This document shows, piece by piece, positions 18,265 to 28,400 of a stretch of 64,000 nt of DNA. The DNA is from Streptomyces spororaveus (GTDB lineage: Bacteria; Actinomycetota; Actinomycetes; Streptomycetales; Streptomycetaceae): the NCBI RefSeq assembly GCF_016755875.1, contig NZ_BNED01000005.1:5160001-5224000 (forward strand), in the 5' to 3' direction. The notes beneath the pieces were generated by a model. The model saw only the letters and a list, made by a program, of their open reading frames with translations. It did no database searches and had not been told where the DNA came from. Every line of letters starts with the position of its first letter. Positions within the stretch are counted from its first letter, which is position 1. Made by a program: the position numbers and the translations under genes.

Positions 18265-18378
18265 GTCGTCGTCCCCCCGGAAACGGTCCTGGCACGAGGG
18301 TTACCCATTGGCCCGGCCATGACAAGGCGACTTTCCGTGCTCCACCGTCCTTCCTGCCCCCGACTCCGCCGACTCCGC

Positions 18379-19995
18379 CTACTCCTCGCGCAGTTCCGGC
18401 AGGACGGGGAACCGGCGCGGCGCCACCAGCAGCAGGACCAGCAGCGCGGCCACGGCGGCCGCCGTCGCGCCGAGGAAGATGTGCTGCACGGCGGCGGCCA
18501 CGGCCCCGCGCAGGTGGCCGGCGGCGGCCGCGGGCAGCAGCTCCGGCCGGTCCAGCGCCTTCGCCACGTCGTCCAGGTGCTCCGGGAGGCCGGGTACGGG
18601 GGCGCCCGCCAGGCGCGCGGCGATGGTGGCGTTGGCGACGGCGGCGAGCAGGGCCGCGCCCACGCTCTGGCCGACCTGGCGGCAGAACAGCACGGAGGCG
18701 GTCGTGGTCCCGCGCTCGGCCCAGCCCACGGTGGACTGGACCCCGACGATCAGCGGGAGCTGGAAGAGGCCGAGGGCGCCGCCCAGCAGCAGCATGATCA
18801 GCGCCGGCTGCCAGGGCCGGGCGGGGTAGGGCAGCAGGGTGAAGGAGAACAGGATCACGGCGGCGAGCGCGATCCCGACGGCCGCGGTGTTCCGGAAGCC
18901 GATGCGCCGGTAGACGTGCTGACTGCAGGCGGCGCTGACGGGCCAGCTCAGGGTCATCACCGACATGACCAGGCCGGCGCCGACGGGGCCGAGGCCCAGC
19001 ACGGACTGCGCGTAGGTCGGCATGAACACCATCGGGGCGACCATCAGCAGGCCGAGCGCCCCCATGGCCAGGTTGACGGCGGCGATGGTGCGCCGGCGCC
19101 ACACCCAGCCGGGCAGGATCGGCTCCTCGGCCCGGCGTTCCACCCGGACCACGACCGCGGCCAGCACCGCGCTCGCGCCCAGCAGACCGAGGGAGGGCGC
19201 GGAGAGCCAGGGCCAGGCGACCCCGCCCTGGACCAGCGCGAAGAGCAGCAGCCCGCCGCAGGCGAACACGGCGAGCGCCCCCGCCCAGTCGACCGGTCCC
19301 CGGCGCCCGGGGGAGCGTACGGGCTCGGTCAGGTGCCGGGTGATCATCCACAGGGCGAGGCCGGCCAGCGGCAGGTTGATCAGGAAGATCCAGCGCCAGT
19401 GCGCGTACGAGGCGAGCAGCCCGCCGAGCGCGGGGCCGGCCACCGCCGAGGTGGCCCAGACGCTGGACATCCGGGCCTGGATCCGCGGCCGGTCCCTGAG
19501 CGGGTAGAGGTCGGCGGCCAGGGTCTGGATGGTGCCCTGGAGGGCGCCGCCGCCCAGGCCCTGGACGATGCGGAAGGCGATGAGGGCGGCCATGTTCCAG
19601 GCGGACGCGCACAGCAGCGAACCGACGAGGAAGAGGCCGATGCCGAAGAGCAGGACGGGCTTGCGGCCGAAGGTGTCGGAGAGCTTCCCGTAGACGGGCA
19701 GGGTGACCGTCACGGCGAGCAGGTAGCCGGAGAAGAGCCAGGAGAAGACGGAGAATCCGCCGAGTTCGCCGACGATCTGCGGGACGGCGGTGGCCACGAT
19801 GGTGCTGTCCAGGGCGACGAGGGCCATGCCGAGCATCAGCGAGGCGACCACCGGGGCGGGAGGCCGCGCGGCCGGCTTGTCCGCGGGCGCGCCGCCGGTC
19901 GTGCCTGCGGCCGCGACCCCGGCGCCGGGGGTGTCCGCCGGGGGCCGCGAGGGTATGCCGTCCGGGCTCGCGCCCGTGCTCTCCGCCGATGCCAC
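18379..19995 (-). CDS. MFS drug exporter, DHA2 (EmrB/QacA) family
   Basis: 538 residues, 14 predicted membrane helices, the DHA2 type that exports hydrophobic cations and antibiotics using proton motive force. Motifs: LDSTIVATAVPQI in helix 1 (motif D1), GKLSDTFGRKPVL (motif A), and ARMSSVWATSAVAGPALGG (motif C). A 45-residue Ala/Pro-rich leader precedes helix 1. GTG 19995 is chosen because GGGGGAAGGA lies just before it; an in-frame GTG seven codons upstream has none. No TetR or MarR regulator adjoins. Divergent from the ABC operon. Confidence 0.9.
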   Translation of the reverse strand: MASAESTGASPDGIPSRPPADTPGAGVAAAGTTGGAPADKPAARPPAPVVASLMLGMALVALDSTIVATAVPQIVGELGGFSVFSWLFSGYLLAVTVTLPVYGKLSDTFGRKPVLLFGIGLFLVGSLLCASAWNMAALIAFRIVQGLGGGALQGTIQTLAADLYPLRDRPRIQARMSSVWATSAVAGPALGGLLASYAHWRWIFLINLPLAGLALWMITRHLTEPVRSPGRRGPVDWAGALAVFACGGLLLFALVQGGVAWPWLSAPSLGLLGASAVLAAVVVRVERRAEEPILPGWVWRRRTIAAVNLAMGALGLLMVAPMVFMPTYAQSVLGLGPVGAGLVMSVMTLSWPVSAACSQHVYRRIGFRNTAAVGIALAAVILFSFTLLPYPARPWQPALIMLLLGGALGLFQLPLIVGVQSTVGWAERGTTTASVLFCRQVGQSVGAALLAAVANATIAARLAGAPVPGLPEHLDDVAKALDRPELLPAAAAGHLRGAVAAAVQHIFLGATAAAVAALLVLLLVAPRRFPVLPELREE

Positions 19996-20093
19996 CGAGA
20001 TTCCTTCCCCCTGCACGTAACTGCGGGGAACACCATCTCACCGCCGCGTGCCAGGCGGTATCCCCGAGGGCGCGTCCGCCGGAGCGGGCAGAT

Positions 20094-20103
20094 CCCCTAG
20101 GGG
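20094..20103. promoter_or_regulatory. Palindrome CCCCTAGGGG
   Basis: Perfect 10-bp palindrome about 100 bp upstream of the MFS start and 275 bp upstream of the ABC ATPase. Confidence 0.35.
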
Positions 20104-20200
20104 GCCCTCCGTACAACGGGCCAGGGGTCGTTCCTCCCGGCGGAGGACGTGAGCGGCCCCGATGTCTCCTTAACTGGAGCCTACGGACCAGGCCGGGGGT

Positions 20201-20212
20201 GGGGTTAACCCC
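20201..20212. promoter_or_regulatory. Palindrome GGGGTTAACCCC
   Basis: Perfect 12-bp palindrome about 165 bp upstream of the ABC ATPase start; a plausible operator for the efflux or ABC genes. Confidence 0.4.
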
Positions 20213-20377
20213 CGGGCGGATACGGCGATGGGCACCAGCGCGCCGCGCTCCCGCCCGGCGGAGACTTCATGACGACGACGAGCGCACAGCCGTCGTACAC
20301 GACACGGCCGCACGGACACGGCCGCACAGACGCAGACGTACGACGCAGACGCACGCATTCGAAGAGGGAGAAAGACC

Positions 20378-21166
20378 GTGACAACGGCGATGACCGAAAC
20401 CAGGCACGGGGGTACTGGAGGGCATGCAGCCGTCGTGGCCCGGGCGCGAAAGGTCGTCAAGGCCTACGGCTCCGGGGAGACGCGCGTCGTCGCCCTCGAC
20501 GACGTCGACGTGGACATCATGAGCGGCCAGTTCACCGCGATCATGGGTCCCTCCGGCTCCGGCAAGTCCACGCTGATGCACTGCCTCGCCGGTCTCGACA
20601 CGGTGACCAGCGGCCAGATCCACCTGGACGACACCGAGATCACCGGGCTGAAGGACAAGAAGCTCACGCAGCTGCGCCGCGACCGGATCGGCTTCATCTT
20701 CCAGGCCTTCAACCTGCTGCCCACGCTCAACGCCCTGGAGAACATCACGCTCCCCATGGACATCGCGGGCCGCAAGCCCGACGCGGAGTGGCTGAACCGG
20801 GTCGTGGAGACGGTGGGCCTCGCGGGCCGGCTCAAGCACCGCCCGACCGAGCTCTCCGGCGGCCAGCAGCAGCGCGTGGCGGTCGCCCGCGCCCTGGCCG
20901 CCCGCCCGCAGATCATCTTCGGCGACGAGCCGACCGGAAACCTGGACTCCAGGGCGGGTGCCGAGGTCCTCGGCTTCCTGCGCCGCTCGGTGGACGAGCT
21001 CGGCCAGACGATTGTCATGGTCACGCACGACCCGGTGGCCGCCTCCTACGCCGACCGCGTCATCTTCCTGGCCGACGGCCGGATCGTCGACGAGATGTAC
21101 GGTCCCACCGCCGACCAGGTCCTCGACCGCATGAAGGACTTCGACGCGCGCGGGCGGACCTCATGA
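20378..21166 (+). CDS. ABC transporter ATP-binding protein, MacB/LolD type (system 1)
   Basis: 262 residues. Walker A GPSGSGKST (57-65), Q-loop FIFQAFNLLPTL, signature LSGGQQQRVAVARAL, Walker B IIFGDEPTGNLD, and switch histidine in VMVTHDPVAAS. The FQAFNLLPT and EPTGNLD wording is typical of the MacB/LolD subfamily that pairs with FtsX-type permeases and acts as a mechanotransmitter rather than a classic importer. GTG start after GAGAAAGACC. Its stop overlaps the permease start (ATGA), so the two are co-translated. Closely similar to the second system at 53377-54150, a paralogue pair. Confidence 0.93.
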   Translation: MTTAMTETRHGGTGGHAAVVARARKVVKAYGSGETRVVALDDVDVDIMSGQFTAIMGPSGSGKSTLMHCLAGLDTVTSGQIHLDDTEITGLKDKKLTQLRRDRIGFIFQAFNLLPTLNALENITLPMDIAGRKPDAEWLNRVVETVGLAGRLKHRPTELSGGQQQRVAVARALAARPQIIFGDEPTGNLDSRAGAEVLGFLRRSVDELGQTIVMVTHDPVAASYADRVIFLADGRIVDEMYGPTADQVLDRMKDFDARGRTS

Positions 21167-23748
21167 GCAACACCGTCCTGAAGACCTCGCGGCGCAACTT
21201 CGTCGCCCACAAGGGACGGATGGCGCTCTCCGCCGTCGCGGTCATGCTCTCCGTCGCCTTCGTCTGCGGCACCCTGGTGTTCACCGACACCATGAACACC
21301 ACCTTCGACAAGCTGTTCGCCGTCACCAACTCCAACGTGACCGTCAGCCCCAAGAGCGCCGAGAGCGGGGAGGAGACCCCCGCCCGGGGCAAGCCCGAGA
21401 TGCTGGCGGGCTCGGTCGTCGAGCAGGTCAAGAAGGCCGAGGGCGTCAAGAGCGCCGAGGGCGGCGTCGTCTCGATGGCCGTCACGGTGGTCAACGCCAA
21501 GAACGAGAACATGGGCTCGACCACGGGCGCCCCGACCATCGCGGGCAACTGGAGCGACAACGAGCTCAAGTCCATGAAGATCACCTCGGGACAGGCGCCG
21601 CGCGGCCCCACCGAGGTGATGGTCGACGCCGACACCGCGAAGAAGCACGGCCTCGGCCTCGGTGACGAACTGCGCACCATCGCCGTCACCGGCGACATCC
21701 GCGCCAAGATCACCGGTATCGCCGCCTTCACCGTGACCAACCCGGGCGCGGCCGTCGTCTACTTCGACACGGCCACCGCGCAGCAGGCGCTGCTCGGCTC
21801 CCCCGGCTCCTTCACGCACGTCAACGTCACCGCCGCGGACGGGGTGAGTGACGAGCAGCTCAAGCAGAACGTCGCCAAGGCCGTCGGCGCGGACACGTAC
21901 AAGCTGCAGACCGCCAAGGAAGCCGCAGACTCCAACCGCAAGGACGTCGGCGCCTTCCTCGACGTCATGAAGTACGTGATGCTCGGCTTCGCCGGCATCG
22001 CCTTCCTCGTCGGCATCTTCCTGATCTTCAACACCTTCTCCATGCTGGTGGCCCAGCGCACCCGCGAGATCGGCCTGATGCGCGCCATCGGCGCCGACAG
22101 CGGACAGGTCCTGAAGTCCGTGGTCGTCGAGGCCTTCCTGCTCGGCGTGGTCGGCTCGGTCCTGGGTGTCGCCGCGGGCGTGGGCCTGGCCGTCGGCCTG
22201 ATGGCCCTCATGGGCCAGATGGGCATGCACCTGTCCACCGACGACCTGACGGTCGCCTGGACCACGCCCGTCGTCGGCCTCGTCCTCGGCGTCATCGTCA
22301 CCGTCGTCTCCGCCTTCGTCCCGGCCCGCCGGGCCGGCAAGGTCTCCCCGATGGCCGCCCTGCGCGAGTCCGGAACCCCGGGCGACAAGAAGGCCGGCGT
22401 CGTCCGCGCCGTCCTCGGCCTGGTCCTCACCGGCATCGGCGGCGCGGGGCTCTTCCTCGCCGCGGCCGCCGAGAAGGCCGGCCCCGGATCGCTGTGGCTG
22501 GGCCTGGGTGTCGTCTTCACCCTCATCGGCTTCATCGTGATCGGCCCGCTGCTGGCCGCGGGCGTGGTGCGGGTGCTCTCCGGCGTGGTGCTGCGGCCCT
22601 TCGGGTCCGTGGGCCGGCTCGCCGAGCGCAACGCCCTGCGCAACCCGCGCCGCACCGGCGCCACCGCCGCCGCGCTGATGATCGGCCTCGCGCTGGTCGC
22701 CTGCCTGTCCGTGGTCGGCTCCTCCATGGTGGCCTCCGCCACCGACGAGCTCGACAAGTCGGTCGGCGCGGACTACATCGTCGAGTCCCAGACAGGGCAG
22801 CCCGTGCTGCCGCAGGCCGAGCAGGCCCTGCGCGCCACCAAGGGCCTCGACCACGTCACCGCGTACCGGGAGGTGCCGGCCAAGATCACCGCCCCCGACG
22901 GGACCAGCGAGGAGGTGGGCCTCGGCGCCAACGACCCGACGTACGCCAAGGACATCCGGCGCAAGATGGTCGCCGGGGAGCACGCGGCGGCGTACGGCAA
23001 GGACTCCATGTCGGTGGGCTCCGAGTACGCGACCAAGCACGGCGTCAAGCTCGGCGACGAACTGACGGTCGCCTTCACCGGCGGCAACACGGTCAAGCTG
23101 AAGGTCGCGGCGATCACCAGCGACAGCGGCAACATCGACAAGACCATGAAGTACGTCAGCACCGAGGTCGCCCGGGCGAACGTCCCGGCCGACAAGCTGC
23201 CGCTCCCCTTCATGCTGCTGGCCAGCGCGCAGGACGGTCAGTCCGCCGACACCGCCTACGCCTCGGTCAAGGCCGCGATGGCGCAGTACCCGCAGTACAG
23301 CGTGCGCAACCAGACCGACTACAAGCAGGCCCTGAAGGACCAGGTCGGCCAGCTCCTCAACATGGTCTACGGCCTCCTCGGCCTCGCGATCGTCGTCGCG
23401 GTCCTGGGCGTCGTGAACACCCTGGCCCTCTCGGTGGTCGAGCGGACCCGCGAGATCGGCCTGATGCGCGCCATCGGCCTCTCCCGCCGCCAGCTGCGCC
23501 GCATGATCCGCCTGGAGTCGGTGGTCATCGCCCTCTTCGGCGCCCTGCTCGGCCTCGGGCTGGGCATGGGCTGGGGCGCGACCGCGCAGCAGCTGCTCGC
23601 GCTCGAAGGCCTCAAGGTGCTGGAGATCCCGTGGCCGACGATCTTCGGGGTGTTCGCCGCCTCGGCCTTCGTGGGCCTGTTCGCCGCGCTGGTCCCGGCC
23701 TTCCGGGCCGGGCGGATGAACGTACTGAACGCGATCGCGAGCGAGTAA
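21163..23748 (+). CDS. ABC transporter permease, FtsX/MacB type (system 1)
   Basis: 861 residues: a membrane helix near the N-terminus (MALSAVAVMLSVAFVCGTLVF), a large extracellular domain (about 50-255), three helices (about 270-400), then a second repeat with a helix, another extracellular domain (about 515-720) and three C-terminal helices. The ATPase-coupling segments RTREIGLMRAIG occur twice (about residues 300 and 763). This duplicated FtsX architecture is typical of actinobacterial permeases of unknown substrate, often lipids, antimicrobial peptides or lipoproteins. It overlaps the ATPase gene by 4 nt, and a 14-bp terminator follows. Confidence 0.92.
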   Translation: MSNTVLKTSRRNFVAHKGRMALSAVAVMLSVAFVCGTLVFTDTMNTTFDKLFAVTNSNVTVSPKSAESGEETPARGKPEMLAGSVVEQVKKAEGVKSAEGGVVSMAVTVVNAKNENMGSTTGAPTIAGNWSDNELKSMKITSGQAPRGPTEVMVDADTAKKHGLGLGDELRTIAVTGDIRAKITGIAAFTVTNPGAAVVYFDTATAQQALLGSPGSFTHVNVTAADGVSDEQLKQNVAKAVGADTYKLQTAKEAADSNRKDVGAFLDVMKYVMLGFAGIAFLVGIFLIFNTFSMLVAQRTREIGLMRAIGADSGQVLKSVVVEAFLLGVVGSVLGVAAGVGLAVGLMALMGQMGMHLSTDDLTVAWTTPVVGLVLGVIVTVVSAFVPARRAGKVSPMAALRESGTPGDKKAGVVRAVLGLVLTGIGGAGLFLAAAAEKAGPGSLWLGLGVVFTLIGFIVIGPLLAAGVVRVLSGVVLRPFGSVGRLAERNALRNPRRTGATAAALMIGLALVACLSVVGSSMVASATDELDKSVGADYIVESQTGQPVLPQAEQALRATKGLDHVTAYREVPAKITAPDGTSEEVGLGANDPTYAKDIRRKMVAGEHAAAYGKDSMSVGSEYATKHGVKLGDELTVAFTGGNTVKLKVAAITSDSGNIDKTMKYVSTEVARANVPADKLPLPFMLLASAQDGQSADTAYASVKAAMAQYPQYSVRNQTDYKQALKDQVGQLLNMVYGLLGLAIVVAVLGVVNTLALSVVERTREIGLMRAIGLSRRQLRRMIRLESVVIALFGALLGLGLGMGWGATAQQLLALEGLKVLEIPWPTIFGVFAASAFVGLFAALVPAFRAGRMNVLNAIASE

Positions 23749-23772
23749 CCGCCCGCGTTCGTTCGGGGGAAT

Positions 23773-23804
23773 GCCGGTCCGGGACCTCAGGGTCCCGGAC
23801 CGGC
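23773..23804. terminator. Bidirectional terminator
   Basis: Perfect 14-bp stem GCCGGTCCGGGACC / GGTCCCGGACCGGC with a 4-nt loop, between the convergent ABC permease and DUF2079 genes. Confidence 0.9.
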
Positions 23805-23833
23805 GTCGTTCCCGGGCCGGGCCTTCTCCCCGG

Positions 23834-25240
23834 TCACTGCCGCTGCATCAGGACGATGCCGGCGGCCTCGCCCACCAGGGTGAACCGCTCGCCGGGGTGG
23901 AGCTGGAGGGCGTAGCCGGTCGGGTCCTCGCCGGCCCACTTGGAGGAGTTGTCGATGGTGATCCAGTCGGGGACCACGCCCTTGCTCCCGCCGATCCACA
24001 GCACGCGGCAGCGGGAGGTCAGCCGGGTCAGCGGGGTGGTGTCGGCCTCCACGGTCGCCCCGTCGGGGATCCGGTCCAGGAGCCGCTCGATGGCCGTGAC
24101 CCGCTCGGGCTTCTGGTACGTACGGGCCTCGGCGAGCTTGGCGGTCGGCATGGCGGTCGCGCTCAGGGCGAGGGCGGCGGCGAGCACGGCGGTCGGCATC
24201 TGCAGGGCGTACGAGCGCAGCCAGGGCCGCTCGCCGCGCCGGACGGTGTCGATGGCGTCGACGAGGGCGAGGGCCACGACGGGCATGAGTACGGCGCTGT
24301 AGTGCCAGTCGGTGGACCAGTAGTGGTCGTCCCCGGAAAGGAACCGCCAGCCGAGGGTGGGCGCGGCCACCAGGAGCAGCGGTGAGCGCAGGGCGAGCAG
24401 CCCGGAGGTGGGGACCAGCACCCACGCCAGGGTGGTGAGCTTGGTGCCGATGCCGCCGAGCGGACCCGCGCCGTCGATCTTGTCCCAGTAGCCGTAGCCC
24501 GCGGTGGCGAAGGCCGGTATCACGACGGTGAACACCAGGACGGCGAAGACGCAGGCCGCGGCGGCGACACCGAGCGCGGTCAGGGCGGTCCGCCGGTCGG
24601 TGGTCCGGGCCCGCCAGGCCACCACCACGGCCAGCGCGGCGAGGGTGAAGCCGAGGTCCTCCTTGACGAGGACCAGCGGCAGCCCCCACAGCAGGGCGGC
24701 CCGCCAGCGGCGGGCGAGCACGGCCTCCAGGGCGAACGCCAGCAGGGGCACCGCGAAGGCGATCTCGTGGAAGTCGAACTCGACGGCCCGCTGGATGCCC
24801 CAGGACAGCCCGTACGCGATGCCGACGGCGAGCCCGCGGGCCCGCCCGAGGAAGCGCACGGCCGCCCGCGTGACGGGCACGGCGGACAGCGCGAACAGCG
24901 CGGACTGCACGACCAGCAGGGTGACGGGCCCGGGGAAGACCCGGTAGACGGGGGCGACGAGCGCGATGATCGGGCTGAAGTGGTCCCCGAGGATGTTGGC
25001 CCCCGGCCCCTTCAGGTCGGCGACGGGCTCCTGGAAGTGGGCGTACGCGCGGATCGCCTGCTCGAAGATCCCCAGGTCCCAGGAGGCCCAGTCCATCCGC
25101 CGGAACCGTCCGACGGACAGCGCGAGGTAGACGAGGAACAGCCCGGCGGCCACCAGCCAGGGCGGCGCCCACCGGCTCCGGCCCGGCTTCACGGCTGCCG
25201 GTTCCACCGGCGCCGGGCGGGCTATCGCATCGCTCGTCAC
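23834..25240 (-). CDS. DUF2079 integral membrane protein
   Basis: 468 residues with about nine to ten membrane helices. DUF2079 signature: WDLGIFEQAIRAYAHF, GDHFSPI and AVEFDFHEIAF, with RWRFLSGDDHYWSTDWHYSAV further on. The fold resembles GT-C glycosyltransferases (acidic residues in the first large extracellular loop), and it may use polyprenyl-linked sugars, but activity is unproven. GTG 25240 has GGAGGAGC 8 nt upstream. Stands alone, divergent from mfd. Confidence 0.88.
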   Translation of the reverse strand: MTSDAIARPAPVEPAAVKPGRSRWAPPWLVAAGLFLVYLALSVGRFRRMDWASWDLGIFEQAIRAYAHFQEPVADLKGPGANILGDHFSPIIALVAPVYRVFPGPVTLLVVQSALFALSAVPVTRAAVRFLGRARGLAVGIAYGLSWGIQRAVEFDFHEIAFAVPLLAFALEAVLARRWRAALLWGLPLVLVKEDLGFTLAALAVVVAWRARTTDRRTALTALGVAAAACVFAVLVFTVVIPAFATAGYGYWDKIDGAGPLGGIGTKLTTLAWVLVPTSGLLALRSPLLLVAAPTLGWRFLSGDDHYWSTDWHYSAVLMPVVALALVDAIDTVRRGERPWLRSYALQMPTAVLAAALALSATAMPTAKLAEARTYQKPERVTAIERLLDRIPDGATVEADTTPLTRLTSRCRVLWIGGSKGVVPDWITIDNSSKWAGEDPTGYALQLHPGERFTLVGEAAGIVLMQRQ

Positions 25241-25453
25241 GGACTCGTGCTCCTCCGGAGGTCATGGTCTCCCCGGCGGAAGACGACACGGCGAGCTCGG
25301 ACAGTCAGAACAGGAACATCGTAAAGCGGCGCGAGGGGCGTCGTCGTAGGGTGGGAACCCCCGGCCCGTGCGACGTGTCGGGCCCTTCGCGTTGCCCGCT
25401 CCGCACCCCCGCACCTTCACACTCCAGACCTTCACCGGACGGAAAGCCTCTTC

Positions 25454-28400
25454 ATGAGCCTGCACGGACTGCTCGACGCCGTCACCCGTGATGCCGCCCT
25501 CGCCGAGGCGGTCACCGCGGCCGGGGACGGCAAGCGCATGCACGTGGACCTGGTCGGCCCCGCCGCCGCGCGGCCCTTCGCGATCGCCGCGCTGGCCCGG
25601 CAGACCGGGCGGACCGTACTGGCGGTCACCGCCACCGGGCGCGAGGCCGAGGACCTGGCCGCCGCACTGCGCTCCCTGCTGCCCCCCGACGAGGTGGTGG
25701 ACTACCCGTCCTGGGAGACCCTGCCGCACGAGCGGCTCAGTCCGCGCAGCGACACCATGGGCCGCCGGCTCGCCGTCCTGCGCCGCCTGGTGCACCCGAG
25801 CAAGGACGACCCGGCGGCAGGTCCCGTGAGCGTGCTCGTCGCACCCATCCGGTCCGTGCTCCAGCCGCAGGTCAAGGGGCTCGGGGAGCTGGTCCCGGTC
25901 AGCCTGCGGCAGGGCGGTGGCGCCGACCTCGGGGAGATCACCGAGGCACTGGCCGCGGCCGCGTACGCACGGGTCGAGCTCGTCGAGAAGCGCGGGGAGT
26001 TCGCCGTGCGCGGCGGCATCCTCGACGTGTTCCCGCCCACCGAGGAACACCCGCTGCGCATCGAGTTCTGGGGCGACGAGGTCGAGGAGATCCGCTACTT
26101 CAAGGTCGCCGACCAGCGTTCCCTGGAGATCGCCGAGCACGGACTGTGGGCCCCGCCCTGCCGCGAGCTGCTGCTGACCGACGCCGTACGGGAGCGGGCC
26201 GCGGCCCTCGCCGAGGCCCATCCCGAGCTCGGCGAACTCCTCCACAAGATCGCCGAGGGGATCGCCGTGGAGGGCATGGAGTCCCTCGCCCCGGTCCTCG
26301 TCGACGAGATGGAACTGCTGATCGACGTCCTGCCCGCCGGGTCGATGGCCGTCGTCTGCGACCCCGAGCGGGTCCGGACCCGGGCCGCCGACCTCGTGGC
26401 GACCAGCCAGGAGTTCCTGATGGCCTCCTGGGCGGCCACCGCGGGCGGCGGCGAGGCCCCCATCGACGTCGGCGCCGCCTCGCTCCGCGGGATCGCCGAC
26501 GTCCGCGACCGGGCCCGCGAGCTGGACATGATGTGGTGGTCGGTCTCCCCGTTCGCCGCCGACGAGAGCGCGGGCGGCGGCGACACCCTCAAGCTCGGCA
26601 TGCACGCCCCGGAGGCCTACCGCGGCGACACCGCCCGGGCGCTGGCCGACACCAAGGGCTGGATCGCCGACGGCTGGCACACCGTCTACCTCACCGAGGG
26701 CCACGGCCCGGCCGCCCGTACCGTCGAGGTGCTCGGCGGCGAGGGCATCGCGGCCCGGCTGGAGCCGGAGCTGCGCACCCTGGAGCCGAGCCTGGTGCAC
26801 GTCGCCTGCGGCTCGATCGACAACGGCTTCGTCGACCCGGTGCTGCGCCTGGCCGTCCTCACCGAGACCGACCTGACCGGCCAGCGCACCGCCACCAAGG
26901 ACCTCGGCCGGATGCCGACCCGGCGCCGCAAGACGATCGACCCGCTGACCCTGGAGGCCGGGGACTACATCGTCCACGAACAGCACGGCGTGGGCCGCTA
27001 CGTCGAGATGGTCCAGCGCACCGTCCAGGGCGCCACCCGCGAGTACCTGCTGGTGGAGTACGCGCCAGCCAAGCGCGGGCAGCCCGGCGACCGGCTCTAC
27101 ATCCCCACCGACCAGCTGGAGCAGGTCACCAAGTACGTCGGCGGCGAGGCCCCGACCCTGCACCGGCTCGGCGGCGCCGACTGGACGAAGACCAAGGCGC
27201 GCGCGAAGAAGGCGGTCAAGGAGATCGCCGCCGACCTCATCAAGCTCTACAGCGCGCGGATGGCCGCCCCCGGCCACACCTTCGGACCGGACACCCCCTG
27301 GCAGCGCGAGCTGGAGGACGCCTTCCCGTACGCGGAGACGCCCGACCAGCTCACCACCATCGCCGAGGTCAAGGAGGACATGGAGAAGTCGGTCCCGATG
27401 GACCGGCTGATCTGCGGTGACGTCGGCTACGGCAAGACCGAGATCGCGGTCCGCGCCGCGTTCAAGGCGGTCCAGGACGGCAAGCAGGTCGCCGTTCTCG
27501 TCCCGACGACCCTGCTCGTGCAGCAGCACTTCGGCACCTTCTCCGAGCGCTACAGCCAGTTCCCCGTCAAGGTGAAGGCGCTCTCGCGGTTCCAGAGCGA
27601 GACCGAGTCCAAGGCCACCCTGGAGGGGCTGCAGGAGGGCTCGGTGGACGTGGTCATCGGTACGCACCGGCTGTTCTCGCAGGAGACCCGGTTCAAGGAC
27701 CTGGGCCTGGTCATCGTCGACGAGGAGCAGCGGTTCGGCGTGGAGCACAAGGAGCAGCTGAAGAAGCTCCGTGCCAACGTCGACGTGCTGACGATGTCCG
27801 CGACGCCGATCCCGCGCACCCTGGAGATGGCGGTGACCGGCATCCGCGAGATGTCGACGATCACCACCCCGCCGGAGGAGCGGCACCCGGTGCTCACCTT
27901 CGTCGGCCCGTACGAGGAGAAGCAGATCGGCGCGGCCGTCCGCCGCGAGCTGCTGCGCGAGGGCCAGTGCTTCTACATCCACAACCGGGTCGAGTCCATC
28001 GACCGGGCGGCCGCCAAGCTGCGCGAGATCGTGCCCGAGGCGCGGATCGCCACGGCCCACGGCCAGATGTCGGAGCAGGCCCTGGAGCAGGTCGTCGTGG
28101 ACTTCTGGGAGAAGAAGTTCGACGTGCTCGTCTCGACGACGATCGTCGAGTCGGGCATCGACATCTCCAACGCCAACACCCTGATCGTGGAGCGCGGTGA
28201 CAACTTCGGCCTGAGCCAGCTGCACCAGCTGCGCGGGCGGGTCGGCCGAGGCCGCGAGCGCGGGTACGCGTACTTCCTGTACCCGCCGGAGAAGCCGCTG
28301 ACGGAGACCGCGCACGAGCGGCTCGCGACGATCGCCCAGCACACCGAGATGGGCGCGGGCATGTACGTGGCGATGAAGGACCTGGAGATCCGCGGCGCGG

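Larger units (their letters stand above)
19996..20377. other. Divergent intergenic region with two palindromes
   Basis: 382 bp between the MFS gene and the ABC operon. It contains CCCCTAGGGG (20094-20103) and GGGGTTAACCCC (20201-20212), both perfect palindromes and candidate operators. No convincing gene. An open frame from 20269 that joins the ABC permease frame runs through the ATPase gene in the wrong frame and is not real. Confidence 0.5.

Noticed and set aside
17351..20116. 921-residue frame on the minus strand across two genes
   Set aside because: Alternative frame of the membrane protein and MFS genes, Arg/Pro-rich, no motifs.
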